Assembly (NCBI RefSeq): GCF_018406645.1
Contig: NZ_AP024546.1
Coordinates: 1,240,001 to 1,304,000 of the forward strand
DNA from: Lysobacter helvus
GTDB taxonomy: Bacteria; Pseudomonadota; Gammaproteobacteria; Xanthomonadales; Xanthomonadaceae
Direction of reading: 5' to 3'
DNA length: 64,000 nt
Shown: piece after piece, positions 1 to 9,107 of the stretch
Layout of the letters: the number at the start of each line of letters is the position of its first letter
How positions within the stretch are numbered: the stretch's first letter is position 1
Program-made: the position numbers and the translations under genes
The notes under the pieces: generated by a model
The model's database searches: none
Told to the model about the DNA's origin: nothing
The model's input: only the letters and a program-made list of their open reading frames with translations

Positions 1-444
1 ATCGCGCTGGGCCACCATCGCGACGATCTGGTGGCCACGTTCTTCCTGAACATGTTCTTCCACGCCAGGCTGGGCGGCATGCCGCCGAAGCTGCGCTCGG
101 ACGACGGCAAGCACGTTGTGATCCGTCCGCTCGCGTACGTGCGCGAGGCCGACATCACCGCTTACGCGGCGGCGCGCAATTTCCCCATCATCCCGTGCAC
201 GCTGTGCGGCTCGCAGGAAAACCTGCAGCGCAAGCAGGTGCAGAAAATGATGGCCACGTGGGAGCGCGAATCGCCGGGTCGCATCGAAAACATCGCGCGC
301 GCCCTCGGCGATGTGCGACCCTCGCAGTTGACCGATCCGACGTTGTTCGATTTCCTGTCGCTCGGTGCGCGCAGCGATGCGCCGATGCCGGACGCGCACG
401 CGTGGCTGGCGGGCGACCCGCACGGCGACGACGCCGCCGATTGA
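1..444 (+). CDS. ttcA: tRNA 2-thiocytidine(32) synthetase TtcA, C-terminal part
   Basis: TtcA puts sulfur on cytidine 32 of certain tRNAs in the cytoplasm, using ATP and an iron-sulfur cluster. The reading frame is open from the first base of the window, so the N-terminus, including the PP-loop ATP site and the first CxxC, lies outside. The visible part holds the family motifs ALGHHRDD, the [17 protein letters not shown] stretch, and the second cysteine pair CTLCG. The length after that motif fits the family. The product ends with a Pro/Asp-rich tail. A hairpin repeat follows 13 bp after the stop and may end transcription. Identity is near certain; only the 5' end is missing. Confidence 0.93.
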   Translation: MALGHHRDDLVATFFLNMFFHARLGGMPPKLRSDDGKHVVIRPLAYVREADITAYAAARNFPIIPCTLCGSQENLQRKQVQKMMATWERESPGRIENIARALGDVRPSQLTDPTLFDFLSLGARSDAPMPDAHAWLAGDPHGDDAAD

Positions 445-457
445 TCCAAACCTCGTC

Positions 458-489
458 CCATGGATTCCCGCGTTCGCGGGGATGACGGA
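458..489. repeat. REP-like palindromic element (TTCCCGCG-type)
   Basis: The sequence TGGATTCCCGCGTTCGCGGG followed by GATGACGGA forms a hairpin with a 6-bp stem (CCCGCG/CGCGGG, 467-480). This motif with GATGAC next to it resembles the short palindromic repeats scattered between genes in many proteobacteria. It sits between ttcA and rdgC. It could stabilise or end the ttcA mRNA. Only one copy was recognised in this window. Confidence 0.5.
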
Positions 490-506
490 CTTTCACTGGA
501 ATTTCG

Positions 507-1412
507 ATGTTCTTTCGCAACCTGACGCTGTTCCGCTTCCCCACCTCGCTCGACCTCAACGAACTCGAACCCCGCCTCGCCGAATGCGCGCTCAAGCCCG
601 TCGGCGCGCTGGAATTGTCCTCGCGCGGTTTCATCTCGCCCTTCGGCCGCGACGGCGAAGCGCTGTCGCACCGCATCGGCGACGCGATCTGGCTCAGCAT
701 GGGCAGTGAAGAAAAGCTCCTGCCGGGCGCGATCGTGAACGACCTGCTCGCGCGCAAGCTCGAAGAGATCGAGCGCAAGGAAGGCCGCAAGCCCGGCGGG
801 CGCGCGCGCAAGCGGCTGAAGGAAGACCTGGTGCACGAGCTGCTGCCGCGCGCGTTCGTGCGCCCGGGCCGCACCGATGCCTTGCTCGACCTGGGCCACG
901 GCCTGTGCATCGTCGATTCGTCCTCGCGCAAGTCCGCGGAGAACGTCGTCAGCGAGATCCGCCATGCGCTGGGCTCCTTCCCCGCGCTGCCGATCAACGC
1001 CGAAGTCGCGCCGCGCAGCATCCTCACGGGCTGGATCGCCGGCGAACCGCTGCCCGAAGGCCTGACGATCGGCGACGAATGCGAGCTCAAGGACGCCGCC
1101 GACAAGGGCGCCGTCGTGAAGTGCCAGCGCCAGGAACTGCAGTCCGACGAGATCGCCAAGCACCTGGAAGCCGGCAAGCAGGTCACCAAGCTCGCGCTGA
1201 CGCTGGACGACCACGTGTCGTTCGTCCTCGGCGAGGACCTGATCGTGCGCAAGTTCAAGCTGCTCGATGGTGCGGTGGATGCGCTGGAATCCACCGAACG
1301 CGACGACGTGCGCGCCGAACTGGACGCGCGCTTCGCGCTGATGGCGGCGGAAGCCAAGCGGCTGTTCAGCGTGCTGGAGCCGGCGTTGAAGATTTCGCGC
1401 GCCGACGACTGA
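507..1412 (+). CDS. rdgC: Recombination-associated protein RdgC
   Basis: RdgC forms a ring around double-stranded DNA and limits RecA activity; it is known from gamma- and betaproteobacteria. The 301-residue product has the usual length and opening (MFFRNLTLFRFP), and the typical block around SRGFISPFGRDGEALSHRIGD near residues 36-56. It then continues with the KLLPGAIVNDLL segment. The ATG at 507 gives the conserved N-terminus and lies 62 bp past ttcA, just after the REP-like hairpin. It is probably transcribed alone or by readthrough from ttcA. Function is by family. Confidence 0.95.
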   Translation: MFFRNLTLFRFPTSLDLNELEPRLAECALKPVGALELSSRGFISPFGRDGEALSHRIGDAIWLSMGSEEKLLPGAIVNDLLARKLEEIERKEGRKPGGRARKRLKEDLVHELLPRAFVRPGRTDALLDLGHGLCIVDSSSRKSAENVVSEIRHALGSFPALPINAEVAPRSILTGWIAGEPLPEGLTIGDECELKDAADKGAVVKCQRQELQSDEIAKHLEAGKQVTKLALTLDDHVSFVLGEDLIVRKFKLLDGAVDALESTERDDVRAELDARFALMAAEAKRLFSVLEPALKISRADD

Positions 1413-1479
1413 CCGCACGCGGGCGCACCACGCGCCTACAATCAGCGCGCCCTTCGCCCGAACGCCCCTCGCACGACGA

Positions 1480-2268
1480 ATGTCGAAACTGCTCCGTCGC
1501 CTGCTGGCGCCGCGCGCGCCCATCCTCGAACGCGACGTCACGTCGCTCGAGCTCGGCGACGGTCGCCGCGTGGAAATCCAGCGCGTGCGCAATCCCCGCG
1601 CGCGTCGGCTGCGCCTCTCCGTCGATGAGCGCGGCGCGCGGCTGACGCTGCCCACGCGCGCAAGCCTGGTGTCGGGCGAACGCTTCCTCGCCGAACACCG
1701 CGACTGGCTCGCCGACCAACTGGCGCGCTACACGCTGGACGGGTTGCCGACGCTGCAGCGCGACATCACGACCACGTTGCCGCTGCGCGGGGCGCAGGTC
1801 CCGTTGCGCTGGTCCGAAGGGCGTTTCACGTGCGTGGATTTCGACGCGCTGGCCGGCGAAATCATCGTCCGTGCGCCCGCGCGCGCCGGCGATGCCGCGT
1901 TGCGCCGCGCGCTGCGCGATTTCTACGAGGGCCAGGCGCGTGCCGACGTGGGCCGCTGGCTGCCGAAATACCTGCCGTCGCTGCCGCGCCCGCCGCGCCG
2001 TGTCGCGTTCAAGGTGATGTCGTCGCAGTGGGGTTCGCTGGCGCCCAATGACGTGGTGGCGCTCGACCTGGCGCTGGTGCTCGCGCGCCCGTCGGCGTTC
2101 GAATACGTGCTGGTCCACGAACTGTGCCATTTGCTGCGTGCGGACCATTCGCGTGCGTTCTGGCGCGAAGTGGAACTGCGGTTCCCGTCGTGGCGCGACG
2201 AGCGCGACTATTTCCACGCCGAAGGACGACGCGTCAAGGCGACGCTGCGCACGCTGCTGTCCGGTTGA
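1480..2268 (+). CDS. YgjP-like (SprT/M48-related) zinc metallopeptidase
   Basis: This 262-residue cytosolic protein belongs to the YgjP/DUF45 family, predicted zinc metallopeptidases whose substrates are mostly unknown. The zinc site HELCH is at residues 213-217 and a third histidine, His223, lies in LLRADHSRAFW. The SSQWGSL segment before it is typical of the family. A good -10 hexamer, TACAAT at 1437-1442, lies about 38 bp upstream of the ATG, suggesting its own promoter; no clear -35 was seen. The frame is separated from rdgC by 67 bp. Catalytic residues are intact, so an active enzyme is likely. Confidence 0.85.
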   Translation: MSKLLRRLLAPRAPILERDVTSLELGDGRRVEIQRVRNPRARRLRLSVDERGARLTLPTRASLVSGERFLAEHRDWLADQLARYTLDGLPTLQRDITTTLPLRGAQVPLRWSEGRFTCVDFDALAGEIIVRAPARAGDAALRRALRDFYEGQARADVGRWLPKYLPSLPRPPRRVAFKVMSSQWGSLAPNDVVALDLALVLARPSAFEYVLVHELCHLLRADHSRAFWREVELRFPSWRDERDYFHAEGRRVKATLRTLLSG

Positions 2269-2317
2269 AACCGCTCCGCACGTTTCCTGCCGAGTGCTTC
2301 ACTCGAGGACTCGCCCC

Positions 2318-2824
2318 ATGCGCACCTTCATCCACATCTCCGGCGCCGTGTGCGTCGCAATCGTGCTTGCCGCGTGCGGCAAGTCGCCCGGCGAGAAAAT
2401 GGCCGAGGCGGCCATCGAAGCAGGCACCGGCCAGAAGGCCGAGGTCGACGCCGACAAGGGCGCGGTCACGTTCAAGACCGACAAGGGCGACATGAAGGTC
2501 ACCTCGGGCGACCAGGCGACGTTGCCCGCGAATTTCCCGAAGGACGTGTACCTGCCGGCCGGCTACAAGGTGGGCAGCGCGATGGAGATGCCGGGCGCGA
2601 TGGTGGTCGACGTCGAAGCGCCGGGCACCGTGACCGACACGTTCGCCGCCGCGGTGACGAAGATGAAGAGCGAAGGCTGGACGCAACGCGTTGCGATGCA
2701 GCAGACGCCGCAGTCGCAGGTCGTCGTCTACGAGAAGGCGAATCGCGACGCCACGTTGTCGATCTCCGAGAACCCCGGCAAGGGCGGCGTGCGGATCGGC
2801 GTGCAGGTCACGACCAGGCAGTGA
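2318..2824 (+). CDS. Small predicted lipoprotein, function unknown
   Basis: This 168-residue protein starts with a lipoprotein signal peptide ending in the lipobox LAAC (Cys20), so it should be exported and lipid-anchored. Residue +2 after Cys is Gly, which does not favour inner-membrane retention. The mature part is hydrophilic, Lys/Asp-rich at first (GEKMAEAAIEAGTGQKAEVD), and contains an LPANFPKDVYLPAGYKV block. No catalytic motif was recognised. The ATG at 2318 was chosen because it begins the signal peptide; the frame is open much further upstream but overlaps the peptidase gene. Its 3' end overlaps the convergent hydrolase gene by 17 bp. Confidence 0.8.
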   Translation: MRTFIHISGAVCVAIVLAACGKSPGEKMAEAAIEAGTGQKAEVDADKGAVTFKTDKGDMKVTSGDQATLPANFPKDVYLPAGYKVGSAMEMPGAMVVDVEAPGTVTDTFAAAVTKMKSEGWTQRVAMQQTPQSQVVVYEKANRDATLSISENPGKGGVRIGVQVTTRQ

Positions 2825-3662
2825 GGAAATCACCGATCGCTGCGGCGATGGTGGCGGGATCTTCCATGTGCAAGTGGTGGCCGCCCGCGATCACCTGCAC
2901 CTGCCCGTGCGGCAGCCGCGCGGCGCGCTCGCGGCGCAGGGCTTCGGGGAAATATGACGGGGCGGGATCGGCATAGAGCACGCGCGTGGGGCAATCGATG
3001 TGGGCCAGCAGGTCCTGCACCTGGCCTTCGGTCATGCGCACGGCGGTGGTGATCGTCAGGCGCGGATCGCTGCTCCACACGAAACCGCCGGGCACCGCGC
3101 GCATGCCGCGTTCCACCAGCAGGCGCGCGACGGGTTCGCTCAATCCGTTGGCCTGCATGCGGGCGCGGATCGCGGTGTCGAGGTCGGGGAACACGCGCAG
3201 CGACTTGCCGGCGAGCGCGCGCCGCGCGGTCACGGCTTCGCGCAAGCGCGCGGCGGTGCGGTCTTCGCGATCGGCCAGCGCACCGAGGGCTTCGATGGCG
3301 AGGAAGCGCGCAACGCGATCGGGCGCTGCGGCGCTGAGGATGCTGCCGATCGCCGCGCCCATCGAATGGCCCAGCACGGCGAAGCGTTCCCAACCGAGCG
3401 CATCGGCCGCATCGAGCACGGTGTGCACGGTGCCGGCGAGCGAATACTCGGCGCCGGGGGCGAGGTGCGCGCTGCGGCCGTGGCCCGGCAGATCGAGGGC
3501 GACGAGATCGATGCCCTGCAGGTGTGCGGACAGCGGCACCCAGGTCGCGGCGTTGTCGAGCCAGCCATGCAAGGCGAGGACGGGCACGCCCGTGCCACCG
3601 CGCAAGCCGGTGAGCGGGCCGAAGGGCGTGTCGAGGGTGATCTCGTGCAAGTCGGTGCTCAC
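2808..3662 (-). CDS. Alpha/beta-fold hydrolase coupled to hemH
   Basis: This 284-residue alpha/beta hydrolase has the oxyanion block [11 protein letters not shown] (residues 31-41), the nucleophile elbow GHSMG with Ser100, and a C-terminal catalytic His in GGHHLHMED (262-263). It resembles MhpC-like esterases; the substrate cannot be told. The GTG start at 3662 overlaps the hemH stop by 4 bp (GTGA), so translation is probably coupled to ferrochelatase. The gene has no signal peptide and should be cytosolic. The stop overlaps a convergent lipoprotein gene, with no terminator in between. An in-frame N-terminal extension exists but lies inside hemH. Confidence 0.88.
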   Translation of the reverse strand: MSTDLHEITLDTPFGPLTGLRGGTGVPVLALHGWLDNAATWVPLSAHLQGIDLVALDLPGHGRSAHLAPGAEYSLAGTVHTVLDAADALGWERFAVLGHSMGAAIGSILSAAAPDRVARFLAIEALGALADREDRTAARLREAVTARRALAGKSLRVFPDLDTAIRARMQANGLSEPVARLLVERGMRAVPGGFVWSSDPRLTITTAVRMTEGQVQDLLAHIDCPTRVLYADPAPSYFPEALRRERAARLPHGQVQVIAGGHHLHMEDPATIAAAIGDFLTAWS

Positions 3663-4642
3663 GAAGTCATCGCCCGCCTCGCGATGGCCGCGAGTGCGTC
3701 CGCATGCGCCGGCGCGTCGTTCAGGCACGGGATGTAGCGCAGCGCTTCGCCCCCCGCATCGCGGAAGATCTTCGCGTTCTCGATCGCGATTTCTTCCAGC
3801 GTCTCCAGGCAATCCACCGCGAAGCCGGGGCACACGATGTCGATCGTGCGCACGCCATCGCGCGCGAGGACGGGCAGGGTGAGCGCGGTCGCAGGTTCCA
3901 GCCACCGCTCCTTGCCGAAGCGCGACTGGTACGTGAGCAGGAAGTCTTCCGCGCGCAGGCCCAGCTCCGCCGCGATCGCCGCCACGCTCGCCTCGCATTG
4001 CGCGGCGTAGGGGTCGCCTTGGTCCACCAGGCGTTGCGGCAGGCCGTGGAAGGAGAAGACGAGCTTGTCGCCGCGGCCCTGCGCCGCCCAGTGGGCGCGG
4101 ATCGAATCGGCGACGGCGCGCACCCAGCCCGGATCGCGGTGGTAGTCCTCGATCACGCGCGGCGCAAGGCCGGGAACGCGGCGCACCACATCGTCGACCG
4201 AGGCCGTCGTGGTCGTGGAGTACTGCGGATACAGCGGCAGCACGACGACGCGGCCCGCTCCGCCGCGACGCAATTCCTCCAGCACCTGCTGCACGGACGG
4301 CTGCCCGTAGCGCATCGCATGCACCACGCGTACCTGCGGCATCCGCTGCTGCACGGCGGCGGCGAGGCGGCGCGTGTGCACCGCGAGCGGCGAACCCCCG
4401 TCCATCCACACCGCCGCGTACTTCTTCGCCACGCGCGTGCTGCGCAGCGGCAGGATCACGCAGAACAGCAGCGGCGCCCACAACCAGCGCGGCAGCGCGA
4501 CGACGCGCCGGTCCATCAGGAATTCGGCCAGATAGCGGCGCACCGCACCCGGCGTGGGCGCGTCGGGCGTGCCCAGGTTGACGAGGACGATGGCCGTATC
4601 AGCGGCCACGGTGTCGGAAGAAGGGATGCCTGCTGCGCTCAT
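3659..4642 (-). CDS. hemH: Ferrochelatase
   Basis: HemH inserts Fe2+ into protoporphyrin IX, the last step of protoheme synthesis. The 327-residue protein shows the family's N-terminal VNLGTPDAP block, the catalytic histidine (about His199) in FSFHGLP, and the later [14 protein letters not shown] motif with the conserved Glu. Length is typical. A hydrophobic stretch near residues 52-66 may help membrane association. The ATG at 4642 is divergent from the SYLF gene, with a 142-bp shared promoter region. The downstream hydrolase overlaps by 4 bp. Confidence 0.96.
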   Translation of the reverse strand: MSAAGIPSSDTVAADTAIVLVNLGTPDAPTPGAVRRYLAEFLMDRRVVALPRWLWAPLLFCVILPLRSTRVAKKYAAVWMDGGSPLAVHTRRLAAAVQQRMPQVRVVHAMRYGQPSVQQVLEELRRGGAGRVVVLPLYPQYSTTTTASVDDVVRRVPGLAPRVIEDYHRDPGWVRAVADSIRAHWAAQGRGDKLVFSFHGLPQRLVDQGDPYAAQCEASVAAIAAELGLRAEDFLLTYQSRFGKERWLEPATALTLPVLARDGVRTIDIVCPGFAVDCLETLEEIAIENAKIFRDAGGEALRYIPCLNDAPAHADALAAIARRAMTS

Positions 4643-4784
4643 GGGGCATAGGATGTCACGCAGGAAGAAAACCGGCTCCGGTTGGTGCGCGATTCATCGC
4701 ATCGCGCCTAGCCTGCGTCCAAGTTGCCTTTTGCGTTGCCTTTGCTGTCGTTGCGTTGCCCGCCCCCCCGATCGGAGTTCCGCC

Positions 4785-5678
4785 ATGTCCCGTCCGTCGC
4801 GCCGCGTGTTGTCCATCGCCCTGTCCTCCGTCCTCCTCGCCGCCAGCGTGTCCACCGCCTTCGCGGGCACGCACGAAGACGAACGCGCCCGCAACGCGGT
4901 GCGCGTGCTCACCGACATCCAGGCCATCCCCGAGAACGCGATCCCCGACAAGCTGCTCGACGAGGCCCGCGCGGTCGTCATCGTGCCGGACACCATCAAG
5001 GCCGGCCTGGTCATCGGCGGGCGCCGCGGCCACGGGATGATGTCGGTGAAGAATCCCGACGGCACCTGGTCCAACCCGGCGTTCGTCAGCCTCACCGGGG
5101 GCAGCATCGGCTTCCAGGCCGGCGTGCAGTCGGCCGACGTGGTGCTGGTGTTCCGCAGCGACCGCGGCCTGGACTCCATCGTCAACGGCAAGTTCACCCT
5201 CGGCGCCGATGCGGGCGTCGCGGCCGGCCCGCTGGGGCGCAATGCGTCCACGGCGACGGATGGCGAATTCAAGGCGGAGATCTGGTCGTGGTCGCGCGCG
5301 CGCGGCCTGTTCGCGGGCGTCGCCCTCGACGGCGCGGTGCTCTCCATCGACGACGCGGCCAACCAGGCCGTGTACGGCGAAGGCACGACGCCCCGCATGA
5401 TCTTCGAAGGGCGCGCACCGGTCCGTCCGTCGGAGGCCGTCGTCGCGTTCCGCGACCGCCTCGAGGAAGCCAGCCTCATCGCGCGCACCAACCGCGGCAC
5501 CGGCACGCCGGTCGCCACGGCGCAGACCTCGACCACGGTGACGGCGTCCGCCGCGGCCGTGCCGGCAACGCCTGCACCGGTCGCCACCGACGGCACCGGC
5601 AGCACCACCGCCGCGCAACCGGTGCTGCCCGGCGACGAGGCGCCCGCGCGCACGGAGTCGTTGCCGCCCACGCCCTGA
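4785..5678 (+). CDS. Exported SYLF-domain (Ysc84 family) lipid-binding protein
   Basis: SYLF/Ysc84 domains bind phosphoinositides in eukaryotes; the bacterial versions are exported proteins of unclear role. The 297-residue product has a signal peptide (cleavage near AFA-GTHEDE, residue 27), then the SYLF domain at about 55-205 with [20 protein letters not shown], the [18 protein letters not shown] strand block and the [16 protein letters not shown] motif. The last ~90 residues are a Thr/Ala/Pro-rich, low-complexity tail. The ATG at 4785 follows GGAGTTCC, a usable ribosome site, and gives the signal peptide. The leader at 4720-4760 repeats TTGCCTTTTGC-like units. It is transcribed divergently from hemH. 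Confidence 0.88.
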   Translation: MSRPSRRVLSIALSSVLLAASVSTAFAGTHEDERARNAVRVLTDIQAIPENAIPDKLLDEARAVVIVPDTIKAGLVIGGRRGHGMMSVKNPDGTWSNPAFVSLTGGSIGFQAGVQSADVVLVFRSDRGLDSIVNGKFTLGADAGVAAGPLGRNASTATDGEFKAEIWSWSRARGLFAGVALDGAVLSIDDAANQAVYGEGTTPRMIFEGRAPVRPSEAVVAFRDRLEEASLIARTNRGTGTPVATAQTSTTVTASAAAVPATPAPVATDGTGSTTAAQPVLPGDEAPARTESLPPTP

Positions 5679-5760
5679 GGCCGCCACCCGCATTCACTTA
5701 CGGCGGCTCTCACATCCGCTGCGCTATCCTTTCGCTCCCCTCAAGACCGGACATGCGCAC

Positions 5761-6015
5761 ATGGGTGGTTTCAGCATCTGGCATTGGCTGATCGTGCTGG
5801 TCATCGTGGTGCTGGTGTTCGGCACCAAGCGCCTCGGCAGCGTCGGCAAGGATCTCGGCGAAGCGGTGAAAGGCTTCAAGAAGGGCATGGACGACAGCGA
5901 CAGCAAGCCGTCCGCGCGCCTGCCCGACGCCAACAACACGCGCGACGAGATCGACCAGCGCGAGCGCGAGCGCCGCGAGCAGGAACAACGCGACCGCAAC
6001 GAGCCGCCGCGCTAA
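5761..6015 (+). CDS. tatA: Sec-independent translocase subunit TatA
   Basis: TatA makes the protein-conducting element of the twin-arginine pathway, which exports folded proteins. At 84 residues it has the classic build: one N-terminal membrane helix ([19 protein letters not shown]), the FGTKRLG hinge, an amphipathic helix ([14 protein letters not shown]) and a charged tail. A -10-like TATCCT at 5725-5730 lies 31 bp before the ATG. It heads a tatABC operon, with 39 bp to tatB. Confidence 0.96.
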   Translation: MGGFSIWHWLIVLVIVVLVFGTKRLGSVGKDLGEAVKGFKKGMDDSDSKPSARLPDANNTRDEIDQRERERREQEQRDRNEPPR

Positions 6016-6054
6016 GCGCGCCGGCTCCCTCGCGCCTCCCGGGAGCGACGGTCG

Positions 6055-6570
6055 ATGTTCGACATCGGTTTCAGCGAACTGCTGGTCATCGCGGTGGTGG
6101 CCTTGCTGGTGCTCGGTCCCGAGCGCCTGCCCAAGGCCGCGCACTTCGTGGGCCTGTGGGTGCGCCGCGCGCGCTCGCAATGGAATTCGGTGAAGTCGGA
6201 ATTCGAACGCGACCTGGCCTCCGAAGAATTGAAGCGCAGCCTCCGCGAAACCCGCGAATCGCTGCGCCACGCCGAAGACCAGATCCGTAGCGGCGTCACC
6301 GGGTTCAAGACGCAGATCGAATCGGGCTTCGACGATGCGGCCGCCGCGCTGCCGGCCGCGCCGCGCCCGGACCACGCGCACGTGGCCGCCGAACAGGCGG
6401 AAGCCGAAGGCGCCGAGCCGCACACGCCCTCGCTGTTCCCCGACGACCACGGCGAATATCCGCTGGAATCCTCGCGCGAACCGCTCTACGAACCGCCGCC
6501 GCCCGACGACCTGGACGACGACGACGCCCCGCCGCCGCACCCCGCCGACGATGCCCATGCAGGACGCTGA
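6055..6570 (+). CDS. tatB: Sec-independent translocase subunit TatB
   Basis: TatB works with TatC as the receptor for twin-arginine signal peptides. The 171-residue protein has the membrane helix FSELLVIAVVALLVLGPERL with the conserved Glu and the GPERLP hinge. A long amphipathic region follows (to about residue 100), and then an acidic, Pro-rich C-terminus (PPPPDDLDDDDAPPP). It is longer than TatA, as expected. Its end overlaps the tatC start, so the two are likely translationally coupled. Confidence 0.95.
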   Translation: MFDIGFSELLVIAVVALLVLGPERLPKAAHFVGLWVRRARSQWNSVKSEFERDLASEELKRSLRETRESLRHAEDQIRSGVTGFKTQIESGFDDAAAALPAAPRPDHAHVAAEQAEAEGAEPHTPSLFPDDHGEYPLESSREPLYEPPPPDDLDDDDAPPPHPADDAHAGR

Positions 6571-7312
6571 CACCACGCAGCCGAGCCGGCTGATCGACCA
6601 CCTGATCGAACTGCGCTCGCGCCTGCTGCGTGCCGTCGCGGGACTGATGGTCGTGTTGCTCGGGTTGTTGCCGTTCGCGGAGAAGCTCTACAACCAACTC
6701 GCGGCCCCGTTGATCAAGAAGCTCCCGGCCGGCGGGCATTTCATCGCGACCGAAGTGGCGGGCGGGTTCTTCGTGCCCGTCAAGGTGGCGTTCTTCGCGG
6801 CGTTGTTCGTCAGCGCGCCGTGGCTGCTGTACCAGGCGTGGGCGTTCGTGGCGCCGGGCTTGTACCAGCGCGAGAAGCGCCTGGCGATGCCGCTGCTCGC
6901 CTCGGCCGTCGTGCTGTTCTACGCAGGGTGTGCGTTCGCGTACTTCCTGGTGCTGCCGTCGGTGTTCGGCTTCCTGACGCGGTTCACGCCCGAAGTCGTG
7001 CAGATGACGCCCGACCTCGGCAAGTACGTGGACTTCGTGCTCGTGATCTTCCTGGCGTTCGGTGCGAGCTTCGAATTGCCCGTCGCGCTCGTGATCCTGG
7101 TGCTGCTCGGCTGGGTGTCGCCGAAGCAGCTGTCCGAATGGCGCGGCTATGCCGTGGTCGCCATCTTCGTGGTGGCCGCGATCATCACGCCGCCGGATGT
7201 CGTGTCGCAGCTGATGCTGGCGTTGCCGATGATGGCGCTGTACGAGGCCGGCATCATCGCGTCGCGCTTCGTCGCGCCGAAGCCGGCGGCCGTGGAGCCA
7301 CCGGCGGAATAA
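6557..7312 (+). CDS. tatC: Sec-independent translocase subunit TatC
   Basis: TatC is the six-helix membrane core that recognises twin-arginine signal peptides. The 251-residue product opens with the conserved LIDHLIELRSRLL, and carries the first-loop PLIKKLPAG and TEVAGGFFVPVKV segments. FGASFELPVALVILV holds the conserved Glu of the later helices. An alternative ATG at 6551 would add two residues; both overlap tatB by 14-20 bp. Only 7 bp separate the stop from a convergent gene and no terminator is visible. Confidence 0.95.
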   Translation: MQDADTTQPSRLIDHLIELRSRLLRAVAGLMVVLLGLLPFAEKLYNQLAAPLIKKLPAGGHFIATEVAGGFFVPVKVAFFAALFVSAPWLLYQAWAFVAPGLYQREKRLAMPLLASAVVLFYAGCAFAYFLVLPSVFGFLTRFTPEVVQMTPDLGKYVDFVLVIFLAFGASFELPVALVILVLLGWVSPKQLSEWRGYAVVAIFVVAAIITPPDVVSQLMLALPMMALYEAGIIASRFVAPKPAAVEPPAE

Positions 7313-7319
7313 GCGTTCG

Positions 7320-8222
7320 TCAGGCTTCGATGCCGCGGAACGGCGGCGGCGGCATGCCCTCGCCTTCGAACGTATCGCGCCACGCGAAGTACGAACCGCC
7401 CGCCAGCACGACCAGCAGCGCCGTGCCGAATGCGAGCAGCACCGCCGACGACAGCACGCCGCCCACGATCGGATGCACCAGCGCGCCCAGCGCGCCGAGC
7501 AACACCGCCACCAGCACCACCACGACCACCGCGACGACGGTGCCGAGCACGAACAGCACCGCGGCCAGCAGGTTGGGCGCGACGTTGCTCACCGAAGCGC
7601 GCAGCGCGCCCCGCACCGCATCCATCACCGACACGCGCGAGAACAGCACCAGCGGCACCGCCAGCAGCATCGCCACGTAGGTGAAGTAGTTGTAGCCCAC
7701 CTGCAGGACGAACAGCAGGATCGGATGGCGCGGTTCCGGCATCGTCATCAGCGTGCTGATGTCGCGCATCGCGGCCATGTATTCCTTCACGTAGTCGGTG
7801 CCCGTGATCGACACCAGCAGCAGGCCGAACACGATCGCCACCACCACCTGCAGCACGCCCAGCGTCGCCAGCTGCGGCAGGCGCCCTGACTTGAACGGGG
7901 CGAACAGATCGGTGGCGCGCGCGGGGCGGCCGGCCTCGACTTCGCGGATCACGTGCATCAGGCCGCCGAGCAGGATGGGCATCAGCATCATCAGCGCGAG
8001 CGTCATCACCGCGGCCACGCCCATGAGCGCGCCCGACGCCGCCGCGCCCTGGCCGCGGCCGAACAACGTCGCCGCCAGCCCGAGCACCACCACGAACAGG
8101 TACATCGCGCCGATCAGCAACAACGCCGCGCCGAACACCGCCTTCGGATTGCGCGACCCCAGGTTGATGGCATCGCGGAACCAGGCCAGGCCCTGGCGGG
8201 CGGGAACGTGGCGAACTTGCAT
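7320..8222 (-). CDS. BPSS1780-like integral membrane protein
   Basis: This 300-residue polytopic membrane protein has the N-terminal VRHVPARQGLAWFRDAINLG segment typical of the BPSS1780 family of uncharacterised proteins. About six hydrophobic stretches follow, for example AALLLIGAMYLFVVVLGLAA and VVVALLGALGALVHP. No transport or catalytic motif was recognised. The ATG at 8222 lies 52 bp downstream of the amidotransferase stop on the same strand, so the two may form an operon. Function unknown. Confidence 0.8.
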   Translation of the reverse strand: MQVRHVPARQGLAWFRDAINLGSRNPKAVFGAALLLIGAMYLFVVVLGLAATLFGRGQGAAASGALMGVAAVMTLALMMLMPILLGGLMHVIREVEAGRPARATDLFAPFKSGRLPQLATLGVLQVVVAIVFGLLLVSITGTDYVKEYMAAMRDISTLMTMPEPRHPILLFVLQVGYNYFTYVAMLLAVPLVLFSRVSVMDAVRGALRASVSNVAPNLLAAVLFVLGTVVAVVVVVLVAVLLGALGALVHPIVGGVLSSAVLLAFGTALLVVLAGGSYFAWRDTFEGEGMPPPPFRGIEA

Positions 8223-8274
8223 GGCAACTCCGGTGCGTGGCGCAGGCGCCACGTGGATGGGGGGACGACCGTGA

Positions 8275-9030
8275 TCAGGCGTGCGGCGCGCGCCGCGACT
8301 GCAGGTGGCGCGCGTGGCGGATGAAGCGGCGCAGCACGCGCCGTGCATGCGGCGCCGCGGTGATGCTGCGCGAAAGCTGCTTCGAACAACGCCCTTCGCG
8401 CGCCAGCGCATCATGCCGCGCCTGCACGTAGCCGCGCATGTGCGTGCCGCTGAATTCGGGATGGAACTGCACACCCCACACGTGGTCGCGCCAGCGGAAG
8501 GCGTGGCAATCGTCCTGCGGCGAACGCGCGAGCACCGTGGCGCCTTCCGGCGTGCGCAACACGCTTTGCAGGTGCGTGGCCTGCGCGGGGAATTGCAGCG
8601 GCAGGCCCGCGAACAGCGGATCGGCCTCCGCGGGCGGATGCAGCTCCAGGCCGATCGTGCCCATCTCGCGGCCGGTCGGGTTGTAGCCGACCTCGCCACC
8701 GAGCGCGTGCGCGATCAGCTGGTGCCCGTAGCAGATGCCGAACAGCGGCAGGCCTTCGTGCGCGGCTTCGCGCAACCACTGCGCGCTGCGCTCGCTCCAG
8801 GCGTGGCGGTCGGTGACCATCGCGCCGGAGCCCGTGACGATGACGCCGGCGAAGCCCGCGCGCGGGGGCAGCGGATCGCCGCGTTCGACGTTGGCCACGA
8901 TGGCCTCGTCGCGCTCCAGGCCGGCGGCGACGCGGATCCAGTGCGGGAACGTGCCGTGGCGGCGCATGGACGCCACCGGCTGGCCGGTCTCGAGGATCAG
9001 GAAGGGAAGTTTGGCGTGCGGCGCGTTCAA
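8275..9030 (-). CDS. Class I glutamine amidotransferase
   Basis: The product is a stand-alone GATase1-type glutamine amidotransferase, as used to release ammonia or cleave gamma-glutamyl compounds. The nucleophile Cys100 lies in LFGICYGHQLIAHALGG, and the His190/Glu192 pair in GVQFHPEFS. The preceding block PFLILETGQPV and MRRHGTFPHWI is typical of the family related to GMP synthase N-domains. I chose the TTG at 9030, which gives a natural N-terminus of 251 residues. The frame also reaches an ATG at 9108, but that would run through the glyQ promoter and start codon. The partner or substrate is unknown. Confidence 0.82.
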   Translation of the reverse strand: MNAPHAKLPFLILETGQPVASMRRHGTFPHWIRVAAGLERDEAIVANVERGDPLPPRAGFAGVIVTGSGAMVTDRHAWSERSAQWLREAAHEGLPLFGICYGHQLIAHALGGEVGYNPTGREMGTIGLELHPPAEADPLFAGLPLQFPAQATHLQSVLRTPEGATVLARSPQDDCHAFRWRDHVWGVQFHPEFSGTHMRGYVQARHDALAREGRCSKQLSRSITAAPHARRVLRRFIRHARHLQSRRAPHA

Positions 9031-9069
9031 GGCCGGGGGAAAAGCGCGTGGCGTGGCGGCGACGGCACC

Positions 9070-9075
9070 TATACT
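9070..9075 (+). promoter_or_regulatory. Probable -10 element of glyQS
   Basis: TATACT lies 32 bp upstream of the glyQ ATG. No good -35 hexamer is seen 16-18 bp upstream, which is common in this GC-rich genome. The call rests on the hexamer and its position only. Confidence 0.45.
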
Positions 9076-9107
9076 AGCCCGCTTTTCCGCGCCCGAAAGC
9101 CGACGCA

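Noticed and set aside
162-1655. 497-codon reverse frame opposite ttcA and rdgC
   Set aside because: It is low-complexity Arg/Ser-rich sequence and overlaps two well-supported forward genes.
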